DNA of 64,000 bases from Ceratopteris richardii. Lineage: Eukaryota > Streptophyta > Polypodiopsida > Polypodiales > Pteridaceae. The first letter of the stretch is position 1, and each line of letters opens with the position of its first letter. Under the pieces are notes generated by a model that did not search any database, was not told where the DNA came from, and saw only the letters and a list, made by a program, of their open reading frames with translations. The translations under genes were made by a program, and so were the position numbers. Shown here one piece after another: positions 32,069-43,216 of this stretch. The DNA is taken from contig CM035407.1 of NCBI GenBank assembly GCA_020310875.1, positions 89,107,632 to 89,171,631 on the forward strand, in the 5' to 3' direction.

Positions 32069-34660
32069 TATAACAAATGTTGAATCATATCCATACCTTG
32101 CTTGTTGTTTCTTCTCTCTTGCTGATCTTCTAGGTGCTTGTTTGGAGCATTCTCCAACCTCTTGCATCTTTGCTTTGCCTCTTGACTTCCATAGCTTGTA
32201 AAACTTTTCTCTTTCATCTCGGTCATCATCTATATCACTTCTTGGATCCTGGACCTGTGTATCATGCTTGCTTCCTAACTAATGAGAATCACAATCAAGA
32301 TCATATGGTAGAGTTACCTTTTGTTTATCTTCATCATACCAAGACTTGTGTTCTTCAAACACAACATCTCTAATTGTCGTGAATTGCTTGGTTGAAGGAT
32401 TATAGAGCCTATAACCCATCTGAGTTGAATCATATCCAATAAACACTGCCTTTGTTGCCCTTTCATCTAGCTTAGCTCTTATTTGTGATGGTACATGAAC
32501 ATAAGCTAAACAACCAAAAACCTTGCAATGTCCAAGACTAGGTTTTCTTTCATGCCATGCTTCATAAGGAGTCATACCTTGAAGTGATCTGGATGGTAGT
32601 CTATTGACAAGGTACACAACAGTTGAAATAGCTTCTGCTCATAGATAATGTGGCAACTTCTTCTCTTCAAGCATTGTTCTAGCTGATCCAACCAATGTCT
32701 TGTTTCTCCTCTCGACGATTCCATTTAGTTGAGGAGAGTACCTGGTAGTCACTTCCCTTTTGATACCTTTATCCTGCAAGAACACATCAAACTCTTTGGA
32801 GAAGTATTCTCCCCCTCCATCAGATCTGAGCTTCTTTAGTGATCTACCTGTATGATTCTCCATATGTGCTAGATACTTTTTGAATCAATCAAACACTTCA
32901 TTCTTACTCTTGATAAAGTGAAGAATAGTCCATCTACTATGGTCGTCAATAAATGAGACATAATACCTTGATCCTACCAATGAAGTTTCTTGACTTGGTT
33001 TGCATGCATCTGTATGTACTAAGTCCAATAAGTTGTTGTGGATGTAGGCTTTATGGTTGAATGGTTGTTTTTGTGCCTTCGCAATCTCACATGCATCACA
33101 CCTATTGATCATGTGTTTCTTTGATATGTTCGGCAGTCCTAGAACACTTTGATCCCTGCATATATCCTTCAAGGTTCTTTCATTCACATGAGCAAGTCTC
33201 TTATGCCACACTTCAAGCTCACTTAGGGTTTGAGACCCAAAAGTGAATAGAGCTATGTTTCTGGTTTCTTATACTTCAAAAGTAAAGAGCCTACCGTTCT
33301 TCTCACCTCTGGCTATCTTCTTGAAGCCTTGACATGGATCTTCCACAAAAGCTCCATGTTGGGTGAACCTAACTTGCAAGCCTTTTTCAACTATTTGGCC
33401 TACACTTATTAGGTTTTTAGTGATAGTTAGTACATAAAGAACCTTACTTAGAATGTTTGTCCTACTCAATTGGAAGCTTTGACATTACCAATTTTCTCCA
33501 CATTGTGCTTCGTATCATCCCTTGTTTGTACTTCATGTCTATGATTTGGACTTTCCGAATCAGATAGAAGAGCAATGTTGCCTGCAACATGATTCGAACA
33601 TCCTAAATCTATGTAGAACAAATGATCATCTTCTTTATCTTCTTTGTGGCTTAGATTCATGAGAAGCAATGAGTCTTCATGTGGTTGATCTTCTAAATGA
33701 TTGTTGTGGTCCCTTCTATTATAGCCTCTATTGTTATTGTTGAAGTTGTGTCCACCTCTGCCTCTATTGCTACCATATCCACCTCTTCCACTTCCTTTCT
33801 GGGTCTTCCCATTGAACCAAAAATTCTGAGTGGTGTGGTTGGTCCTATCAAAAATGGCACAAGGTTGAATCCATTTTGACCTCTGGCTTTGTCTTGCTTT
33901 GGTCCTTTCTTCTTCCCTTTTAACTTGCTCTTGCTTGCGAAGTTGGCTTGGGAAGTCTCTTCTTCATCTTCTTCCTTCTTCTTGCCTTTCTGCTTCTTAT
34001 CCTTCTTATCTACATATAGAGCACTAGTTGAATTACCATGATAGGAGTAACCTTCCTTTATGCTATTGTTGGCTTCTTGATTGAAGAGTTTTCCAAGAAA
34101 GATATTGAAGTATGGAGTTTGCACATGAGATCATAAGCCGTAGTGAAGGATTGCCATTACTTATCACTTCGAATGCCATTGAGAATTTGCCTCATGATAG
34201 CTTCTTCTTCAATCAGCTCTCCAATGGATGCTAACTGATATGCGACCTCCTTCACCTTGGTAAAAAACTCTGTGATGGTTTTTTTAGGTGTCTTCTTCAT
34301 TTGGTTGAACTCGTTCCAAAGATGATTCTTTCTTGCTTTGGTACTAGCAGAAAAGAAAGTCTCAAGGGCATCCCAAGTCTCTTGAGATGTCTTGCATCCT
34401 CTAATATGTGGTAATAGAAAGTCAAAGATAGATTCTAGTATGTACGACCTTGCTTCAACATCCCTTACACACCAAAGGGTGAGCTTATATGTCTCCTCTT
34501 TTGTAGGTCCTCCTTTGGATCTTGGAATAGGCATAGCCTCATCACCTGCTACAATTCCATAAAGATTTCTACCTTGCAAATAGGCCTCCATTTTGACTTT
34601 CCAAGCCACATAGTTTTGTCGATCAAGCTTCTCGATCATTGAGGGAAATTCGTCACCCAT
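32069..34660 (-). pseudogene. Copia-F2 gag, protease and integrase
   Basis: Gag starts at 34660 (MGDEFPSMIEKLDRQNYVAW) and keeps LLPHIRGCKTSQETWDALETFF and FTKVKEVAYQLASIGE. A lysine-rich then RG-rich tail follows with a frameshift near 33700. The protease reads FYIDLGCSNHVAG (DSG changed to DLG, as in F1). Pre-integrase WHKRLAHVNERTLKDICRDQ is at about 33210. Integrase shows LVHTDACKPSQE, LRSDGGGEYFSKEF and NGIVERRNKTL (D-D-E present) and the C-terminus HCKVFGCLAYVHVPSQIRAK. Stops lie near 32885, 32640 and 32280. The frame ends at YDSTFVI, where C2 is inserted. Confidence 0.9.
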
Positions 34661-34682
34661 CTTGATCTAGCTCTGATACCAC

Positions 34683-35765
34683 TAAAAGAACTTAGAGAAG
34701 CTTGTCGAAGGTAGAAAAGTGCATTTTGAAGCCACGAAGTTTGGTCTAGCCAACCGACACAAGACCAGCCCTTGAGCTTATGGATACTCAAATAGACCTT
34801 ATAGGCATGCGATAAGTGCAAAGAAATGTAGTATGTACTTTGGAGCATCAAGGAGAATGAGTCGATACAAAACAGATAGGTTTGCACATCGACTAGCTCA
34901 AAAAACTTACTATCTATGGAAGAAACAATGAATTTCAAATGCCCATAGTGACCAGCGTGATTATAATTAGAAAAAATCCTTTTATGGGAGTGATACGCAT
35001 AGGGTTGAGTGTATAGAGTGCACAAAGTTATAAGGAATAAGAGAAATATGCTATAGGAATGAGTCAGTCATTCACCGGTGGTACTTCCTATTTTTCAGGC
35101 ATATGCAGAGATTGACCCCGAGACAGACACACTACAATTTCCCCCAATCTACTAAACCAAATTCTATTAACATGTATAGGCATAAACTAGACATGAATAT
35201 CTTTTGAATGAGCCATCTTTCATGCAATTTCGAGCTCTATAGAGAGAGGAGAACCCTCTGCAAGATGTTGGCAAAGAAGATGATGCAGAAAAATGAAGGA
35301 GCAAGACAATGATGGTCAAAAGTGTATATATATTGCTTCCATGTATTGTTAAAGTGATCTCATGTCTTTATAGAGACTCTAGGAGTGTTCCACGACTTCC
35401 ACAGATGGAATTTGATCTCAAATGAAGGTGGGAATAGTTGTTGGAGGGAATCAATTCACTTTCCTACAATCTAGGAAAAGTGAAGATCTAGTTTGATCTA
35501 CTTTTAGGTGATTGATTGCTTTATTGAATGCAACTTCAACCACCACAAATTCGTGGGATTTTGGCTCTACCTTTCTACCTTTACATGTGTTAAGTTCAAG
35601 GCTTTTACAATGGTAAATGAACCATAAAGAATCTCTCAAAAAATACAATAAATGAGCATAGGTTAAAGAACTCTCCAATGGATGTTCTTTTGCCATAATC
35701 CAAGCGATAGTTTTTGATGTAGATCAAATCCACCTCAAGCATAGTGTAAGCTTGATGTTCCAACA
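34683..35765 (-). repeat. Copia-F LTR c (5' LTR of F2)
   Basis: Left edge TAAAAGAACTTAGAG (canonical TGAAAG) follows CTCTGATACCAC, the primer site in reverse. Right edge GCTTGATGTTCCAACA keeps the canonical TGTTGGAAC start on the minus strand and abuts Copia-B2 LTR sequence. Confidence 0.9.
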
Positions 35766-36571
35766 ATCTTATCCATGTGTTTTGCTACGTTTGTGCTCCT
35801 TGTGTGTGCTTCTCGTGTGTGTCTCACACTTCTTCCTTCACACTCAACAATGATATCATAGTAGGTTCAGCTCCTTCAGTTTTGGTTTTTTGCATCGTGG
35901 CATGCACACTCCTTTAATAGTGCAAATCAACTTAAGAGCATAGAATGATGATTTTCAACAATCAAGAAACATTTCCAACGGCGGCACTCATGACACTTAG
36001 GTTTTACCCCCAATTTGAAGCCATTCATGCAATCAGAATCACCATCATAGTGACAGATTGTGAGCTGAAATTTCAACAGTCATTTCAGCTTTCGTTGACG
36101 TAAAGATTTCATCACATTCTTGTTCTTTAATGAAATGGAGGGCAACAATGACTTGATTAGCATGCTTCACGCTAAAGATAGGCTTGATGGGACCAACTAT
36201 CCAATGTGGTCTTATATGATGAAACATGTTCTTGTTGCAAGATAACTATTGAACATAAAGGGGGATGTAGATTGAAGACCAACAAGTTCTTCTACTTCAT
36301 AGTATACTATCAGAGATGGAGCTTCTTCTTCAAGTACAATGGTTACTCCTTCTCCATCTAAACAAGACCAACTTAGATGGGATGGAAAAGATGTTCAAGC
36401 TCATGCATTGAATATGCTTTTTCTGAAGCATGATATAGTTCCACACATTCGATCATACATCAAGACAAGCATGGGACACTCTTGCTTCTTTGTATGCCAT
36501 GTGTAATGAAAGAGGTGTTGGATACTTGAGAATGTATGTATGGTTGAAAATGAGTCTGTGCATGTGTATGT
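35766..36571 (+). mobile_element. Copia-B2: LTR right half, leader and start of gag
   Basis: 35766-35849 is the U5 end of a B-family LTR (CCATGTGTTTTGCTACGTTTG..., ending CACTCAACA). A decayed primer site TGATATCATAG follows, then a leader similar to that of B1 (for example CAAGAAACATTTC and GGTTTTACCCCCA). Gag follows and is cut at 36571 by Copia-H. The left half of the LTR lies across the F array at 20366-20486. No later part of B2 is visible downstream of H. Confidence 0.85.
36135..36571 (+). pseudogene. Copia-B2 gag fragment
   Basis: Starts MEGNNDLISMLHAKDRLDGTNYPMW at 36135, aligned with the B1 gag start. Continues with WSYMMKHVLVA, a stop, QLRWDGKDVQAHAL (showing the base that B1 has lost) and ends near VENESVHVYV, where TATGT (36567-36571) borders the Copia-H LTR. 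Several stops and a deletion around 36460-36530. Confidence 0.83.
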
Positions 36572-37642
36572 TGTTGGAACAAGTCCATGGCAAGTCTAAA
36601 TGTTGGCTTGAGTCCTCAAAAGACATAGAAACTTAAGGTAAATGCTAAAGTCTTGAAGAGTTTACTTGTGAACTCACCCTTGTAAGTTTTGAGCTTTTAC
36701 TTGATGAAAAAGTGAAATAAGCTAAAGTGCTTGAATCCATTTGATGAGTAGGAAAAGAACTCTGTAAACTCATGATTGAATTAGTTGGAGAATCAATCAC
36801 TAAAAGGTAGGAGAATTGTTTTAGGTGAGCAAGATTCAAATTCATATCTTGGCTCCAATCATCACTATATATACACATGGTTTATTCGCACAGTTTGCAA
36901 CACCATTAGCTGAGCTTCATGCCATATCAGAGTGTGATCCCAAGGCACACACATGTACGAGTAAGTCCTTTGTACTTTACATTCAATATATACTTGTTTT
37001 CATGATCATTTGTGATCATATCTTCATGCCTATGTGAGTGTACTGTTCACTGCCATACTCCTCAGTTTTTCAGTCAGATTGTTGAGATGGTTTATATGAT
37101 AATGTTGCATCATTTTCCATGATTCAACATGGTAGAGTTAGCTCTCTAAGTCTACTATATACTCCCAAAATTTCATTGCATTTGGAGTTCACAATCGTGA
37201 GGTATATTCATTTGAAGTTTCCTATATCTTTACATCTTCTACCTCTTGAAAAGTGGGGATCACATACCTGATTTGCTAAGCTTATTTCTCTTAATATGCT
37301 TAATCATTTTTTATGAAATAACTCCCAATAGGTTGCATTGCTTCGTAATTAGATCATTTTAAAAGCTCTCTAGTCAATTGTAATCATAGACTGAGCATTG
37401 AGTGAAATACTGAAGCATTCATGACCAAAATAGAAAGTTTCTTCATGTTGAATATTGGTCAAACTAGTCTATTTTGATTCAAATTTTTGATAGTGATCTT
37501 CCAAGGTACATAGGGTGCATAATACATCCTTTTGCAAGCTAAAAGGACCCACTACATATCCCCGAAGTTCATTTGGTTGGTGTAGTGCAACGTTTTTGCA
37601 GCACCACTTCATCTTCATCAAGTACAAATCCTTCTCTTCACA
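36572..37642 (+). repeat. Copia-H 5' LTR (1071 bp)
   Basis: Begins TGTTGGAACAAGTCCATGG, ends CTTCTCTTCACA directly before the primer site. TATATATA at 36866-36873 is the promoter candidate. Confidence 0.9.
36866..36873 (+). promoter_or_regulatory. TATA box of Copia-H LTR
   Basis: CACTATATATACACATGG lies about 295 bp into the LTR and is kept in the 3' LTR (near 41099). Position matches the TATA boxes of A and G. Confidence 0.5.
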
Positions 37643-37668
37643 GTGGTATCAGAGCAAGGTTGGACAAC

Positions 37669-40600
37669 ATGCCAGATGGATTTCCTTCATCAATTGACAA
37701 ATTGGATAAAGGTAACCACTCAGCCTGGCAATTAGGATGGAAGTTTATCTTCAAGGTAGGAATCTATATGGTTATATAGCTGGAGATGAAGTTATGCCAA
37801 GTTTCAGGAATAAAGGCCAACCTACACAAGAAGAGCAAGAAAGATTGAGCACATGGTGCTCCAAGGAGGCACTTGTAAGGTCTTATCTCCTCAACTCTAT
37901 CTGAGATGTTTTGTTGCCTCACATTATAATTTGTAAAACATCTCACGAAGTGTGGAATGCACTTGAATCCTTCTTCTCTTCAACTACAAAAGCCAAAAAG
38001 TATCAACTATGGCCGGACTTAGAAGAAGAGAAAATTGTAAGGCAAGTCATTAATGGCTTAAAGGTAGATGAGAAGTGGGAAGCATTCACCACAACTATGG
38101 ATCTATACATGGATATGCATGTACTAGATTTCAATACACTCATAGGACAACTCCTTACTCAAGAGGCCAAGCTTATCAAGAATGGAGAAGGCTCCAAAGC
38201 TAATCAATCTTATACTTTCTATATTCATAAAAGCAAGTCCAAAGAGAACAAAGGAAGAGGAAAGAAAGTGGATGATGAAGCAGGTACACATCAAGCTAAC
38301 TATGCAGGTAGAGGTAGAGGTAGCGGAGGAAGACAAGGTATGGGGAGATCCCAAGACTCTAATCCCTATTCTATTTGTGGATTAACTAACCATACAACTA
38401 GAAATTGCTTTAGGAATTCCAAGAATCAAAGAGGCAGAGGCTACAATAGAGGAAGTTATGGCTACTCTAGAGGAAGGACCGACAACTTCAATGGCTACCA
38501 CAACAATTACAACTATTCAAACTATCAAGGAAGCAATAGAGGAAGAAGATACTTCAATAACTACACAGAAGACTCAAATCAAGAGGACTCATTTCTAATC
38601 ATGAATATGGCAATGCCTCAAGGTAAATCTGATGAGCATGTTTTCTACATAGATTCAGGCCGTTCCAATCATGTGGCAGGAAATGTGGCCCTCCTATCAG
38701 ATTTAGAAGATTTGAGGAACAAGCATGAAGTGCAAACAGGTGATGATACAAGGCATCTGGTGGAGAAGATAGGAAATGTAAAAGCACCTGATGGAAACAT
38801 CAACCTACTTAGCAAGGTACTCTATGTCCCTACCATCACAAAGAACTTCATAAGTGAACCAAAAAGGCTACGGATTATATAACCCAACAACCAAAGGATT
38901 CTTGGTGAGTAGAGATGTAGTGTTTGATGACAATATTCTTGGTATGAAGATTCATGCACGAAGATCAACTTACCTTATGATCTTGAAGAAGATTTTCCAA
39001 AACTTGTCAAGGGCAAGCCTCCTAAAACTGAAGAGCAGGATACCTTAGAAGATGATGAAGCAACTCAGATTGAAAAGCTCAAAATGTGGAAGTCTAAAGG
39101 TAAAGCTAAAATGCAGGAACTTGGAAAAGAGGCAGAATCATCACATCATGGCCTAAGGAGGTCCATGAGGGAGAAAAGAAAACTAGAGAGGTATGGGTTC
39201 GATACTTCTCTAGTCACTAAACATTCAATCTATCTAGCATAGGACATAAATCAAGAGGAACCCTCAACATTTGAGGACGCAAAGAAGAAACCAAAATGGA
39301 GGCATGCAATGGAAGAAGAAATTGAAGCTCTTGAGGAAAGTAACACTTGGGAATTAGTTCCCAAGTCTTCATCAATGAAAGTGATAGGTTCAAGATGGAT
39401 TTACAAATTGAAGAAGAACTCACATGGCTCCATTAATAGGTATAAGGCAAGGCTTGTGGAAAAAGGCTTTGAACAAACTCAAGAAATTGACTATGAGGAG
39501 ACTTTCTCTCCTATGGCAAAGATGCCTACAATTAGAGTCCTGTGTAGCATTGCTTTTTCCAAGAATTGGAAGGTACTTCAATTGGATGTAAAAAATGCAT
39601 TTCTCAATGGATGGATAACAAAAGAAGTGTATATGGCACAACCACCTGGTTTTGACAATCAAGTACATGTTGATTATGTGTATAAACTTAATAAAGCACT
39701 TTATGGACTCAAACAAGCCCCAAGGGCTTGAAATCACAGGCTTTTTTCATTCTTGCAAGACAAAGGATTTCAACCTAGCAAGGCAAATCCATCACTCTTC
39801 CGAAGTCATCTATTTGTGTGTATATGTGGATGATATTATACTGACAAGAAATGATGCAGATGGCATAAAGCAGGTCAAGGAGCAGATGAAAGAAGAGTTC
39901 AAGATAAGTGACCTAGGGTCACTTACATACTTCCTAGGATTAGAAGTGGTATGCAAAGATCATGGTCTATTCCTTACTCAAAGGAAATACATTAAAGACT
40001 TGTTGACAAAGTTCAAGATGCAAGATTGCAAGATTGAAGGTACTTCAATAGAGGTTAATCATAAATTGCGCTCACATGAAGGTGAACTCATAGAAGATGT
40101 CACAGGTTATCAAAGCCTTGTGGGTAGTTTGAGCTATGCCATATTGACAAGAGTAGATATACTTTATAGTGTGGGTGTGCTAAGTCAATTTATGCTCACA
40201 ACCAAGAAACCTCACATGGAAGCTTCCAAGAGGATATTTAGATATCTCAAAGGGACCATGAATGAAGGGTTATACTACCCTTATGTATCTTATTTAAGTT
40301 TAAAGTTGTTCTTTGATGCAGATTGGGCTGGCTCCAAGGAAGATAGAACATGCACCTCAGGATGTCTTACCTTTGCAGGATCAAAACTTGTCTCATGGTC
40401 ATCCAAGAAGCAACCCATAGTTGCTCTCTCATCTACTGAAGCTGAATACAGAGGTCTTGCCATAGCCACTCAAGAAGCAATGTGGATGAAGACACTATTT
40501 ACAGATCTTGGGTTGTAGATTGGAACTCCAAGTATTCTTGGTGACAACATGAGTTCCATTCACTTGGCTGCCAATCCAATTTTTCATGCAAGGACTAAAA

Positions 40601-40754
40601 TATTGAAGTACACTACCACTATGTAAGAGAGAAGATTGTGAGAAAGGAAATTCAGCTATCTTATGTGTCAACCCATCAACAATGTGCTGACATTTTAACC
40701 AAGGCATTAGATGGAACAAAACTCAGTAAATTCAAAGGTATGATTGGTTTGTAG
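37669..40754 (+). pseudogene. Copia-H gag-pol lacking the integrase core
   Basis: Gag starts at 37669 (MPDGFPSSIDKLDKGNHSAW), frameshifts near 37735 and 37780, and has lost the segment between KKYQLW and EEEKIVRQVINGL. An RG-rich tail with a zinc knuckle follows; its first cysteine is tyrosine (YSICGLTNHTTRNC). Protease YIDSGRSNHVAG is intact. At about 38853 TITKNFIS is joined to NQKGYGLYNPTTKGFLVSRD, removing the integrase zinc finger and core. Reverse transcriptase (LQLDVKNAFLNGW, YLCVYVDDIILTRND) has a TGG-to-TGA break at 39730 and a nearby frameshift. RNase H (FFDADWAG, STEAEY) has a stop at 40516. Confidence 0.9.
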
Positions 40755-40804
40755 GTAATCTTGGAAGATTGAAGACCTTAAGCTCATTGGACTTGAGGGG
40801 GAGC

Positions 40805-41527
40805 TGTTGGAACAAGTCCATGGCAAGTCGAAGTGTTGGCTTGATCCTTCAAAAGACATAGAAACTTGAAGCAAATGCTAAAGCCTTGAAGAGTTCACTT
40901 GTGAACTCACCCTTGTAACTTTTGAGCTTTTACTTGATGAAAAAATGATAGAATCTAAAGTTTTTGAATCCACTTGATGATTAGGAAAACAACTCCACGA
41001 ATTTGTGATTGAATTAGTTGGAGAATCAATCACTAAAATGTAGAAGAACTGTTTTAGGTGAGCAAGATTCAAATTCAAATCTTGACTCCAATCATCACTA
41101 TATATACACATGGTTTAGTCGCGAGGTTTGCAACACCATTAGCTGAGCTTCATGCCATATCAGAGTGTGATCTCAAGGAAAACACATGTACCAATAAGTC
41201 CATTGTACGTTAGATTCAATATTCACTTGTTTTCATAATCATTCGTGACCATATCTTCATGCCTATGTGAGTATATTGTTCCCTACCATACTTCTCAATT
41301 TTTCTGTCAGATTGCAGAGATGGTTTCTCTGAGCATGGTGCATCATTTTCAGTGATTGAACATGGTGAATTTATCTCTCTAAGTCTACTATATACTCCAA
41401 AAATTGCATTGCATTTGGACTTCACAACCGTAATATATATTCATTTGAAGTCACCTATATCTCTACACCTTCTACCTCCTAAAAAGTTGGGATCACATAC
41501 CTGATTTGCTAAAATTATTTCTCTCAT
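40805..41527 (+). repeat. Copia-H 3' LTR, truncated (about 723 bp)
   Basis: Begins TGTTGGAACAAGTCCATGG after GAGGGGGAGC and matches the 5' LTR up to CTGATTTGCTAAAATTATTTCTCTC; beyond that the sequences are unrelated. Confidence 0.85.
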
Positions 41528-42904
41528 TACAGTCCCCTCCATTGTGACATTTCCTATCTATTTTGATTCTGCACTAGCTCCACAATCCTCAACAACATTC
41601 CAGTCTATCACGAAAATATAGACTATTGTGACATTCCAAGCTATCATGATAGACATTCTTCATTATTATAAACTTCATCATGATAGTCCATGCCATCTTA
41701 ATTAAACAACCATAATGATTGACCAATACCTTGGGATCCTCTATCATCATATTTTGACTGTTTGAACACCCACCATTATCACCTACCATGCTCTTATCTA
41801 TGATGATAGTGGAACTTATCATGACTATCATAGTCTATCATGATAGGCCCCCTCTATCACATTAATTTAGTGTAGCATGATAGCTTAGCCTATCACACAT
41901 CATGGAATATCATGACAATCATTTCTTATTAAAGAGAGTTTTTCTATTAGGTTTTTGTAGAATTTTTCAAATTTTTTAACATATTTTTTATGTTTGGAGA
42001 AAGAAAACAGACACACAATTGAGTTCAATGGCATCAAAGAGAGGGATTGCATGTTCTTTTGTAGTATTCATGAACTTTTAGAGAAAATTAAACGTGCTAA
42101 ATCAATTTCCAAAGTTGTAAGCAAGAGTTTAGAGCCCCACAATCCCCTTTTGTCAAATTCTAGCCTAGGTAAAACGGTGTCAAGTGCTAGGATTAGGCAT
42201 TAAGAAAGGGATTAGAACTCACAATTCATACAAGGGTACAAAAAACTAAGGAAAATTAACATAAGATCAATTACACAAAATTTTTAATACTAAAGTATTA
42301 TTCCTAATGTATTGATTCAAACAAGACCAAAGTAAAGAAATTCAAATGAATAAAAAAGAAATAGAAAGATCAAGAAGATCATATTAAAAAAGGAACTTAG
42401 GGCTTAATCAAATCTCCATGAACTTGAAATTGGGTAAGAATATTGAGGAAACATATTGGAAAAGAATTAGATCCTTTGAGCCTAGTGTCAATAACTTTGC
42501 CAAGTCTGTAGGATCAACTAGGTTTTCTCCCCTTAGATGTGGATTCTAAAACTAGTGAATTAGATAATACATATAGGATGGAGATATAGAAAACATGGTC
42601 AAGTCTAATTTACATTGAGAAACTAGAAGGGCCATATAAGATGTAGTTTCAGTACATGGAGATAAAGAAACTAAGAACATATATTTACAAAGATGGGTTG
42701 AGAAGATCCCTATTCTAATTTGAAAATCTTGATCACCAATTAGGAATTGATTACCTTATGGTCAAGTTGGAAGAAGGGGCTTATAAAGATAAAGAATGGA
42801 TATGTGGTTACTAATCATCTCGGGCATACAAATGAACTCGGTCAAGTCATATTGGATTTAGAATTTGGAGGCCAAAGATTCAAGCAATATGTAGGATTAG
42901 ATTA
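41528..42904. other. Unassigned AT-rich stretch with an ATCATGAT palindrome cluster
   Basis: No coding region that I can support. Between about 41600 and 41925 the palindrome CTATCATGATAG occurs perfectly at about 41651 and 41837, with at least five degenerate versions (CATCATGATAG, CTTATCATGAC, AGCATGATAG, ATATCATGAC). GTGACATTCC-like words also recur. The rest, 41930-42904, is AT-rich with short frames that match nothing I recognise. The left border is the truncated Copia-H LTR, the right border the presumed Gypsy-2 LTR. Confidence 0.6.
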
Positions 42905-43078
42905 TTTTACACAAATATCTAAAACACGATCTTTTAACTATCTTCAATAGTATATGAATAAGTCCATGCACGTTCACACCCTCATGAGTCTTCACCTAAT
43001 AAATCAAAACACAAATCACATTAAAAACCTCAAGACATTAAAATTCATATAACATTCCATTTTTCCATAAGTATAACA
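42905..43078 (-). repeat. Gypsy-2 3' LTR or its remnant
   Basis: Shares AATAAGTCCATGC, TTCACACCC, AATCACATTAAAAAC and AACATTCCAT with 47674-47854. The right edge TATAACA is followed by the polypurine tract in reverse (TGCCTCCCAG). The left edge is where similarity to the partner ends. Confidence 0.7.
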
Positions 43079-43216
43079 TGCCTCCCAGATGACAAGCAAC
43101 TGACCTCATATGATAATAATGAAATAGACATGGATCGCCAGTCACATGTCCCATCACTGGACAACGATAAGCATGTTCCATTTAAAAACACATGCATGAA
43201 ATTGGAAAATTGAAAT

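Larger units (their letters stand above)
20487..35765 (-). mobile_element. Copia-F tandem array: LTR-internal-LTR-internal-LTR
   Basis: Three LTRs of 1052, 1086 and 1083 bp (20487-21538, 24262-25347, 34683-35765) alternate with two internal regions in the same minus orientation. The middle LTR is at once the 5' LTR of F1 and the 3' LTR of F2: it is preceded by a primer site on one side and by a polypurine tract on the other. Flanks of the whole array are GTCTT (20482-20486) and ATCTT (35766-35770), a target duplication with one change, in a Copia-B2 LTR. F2 holds Copia-C2. The three LTRs differ from each other by roughly a tenth by eye. Confidence 0.88.
36572..41527 (+). mobile_element. Copia-H, with internal deletion and truncated 3' LTR
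   Basis: Plus-strand copia in the B2 gag. The 5' LTR is 36572-37642, primer site TGGTATCAGAGCAAGG at 37644-37659, polypurine tract at 40794-40804, 3' LTR from 40805. TATGT at 36567-36571 should be one target copy; the other is missing because the 3' LTR stops matching at about 41527, some 350 bp before its expected end. LTRs differ by about a tenth by eye, so the element is old. Confidence 0.9.

Noticed and set aside
42747..42950. Short plus-strand frame before Gypsy-2
   Set aside because: It runs into the Gypsy-2 LTR and has no recognisable motif.
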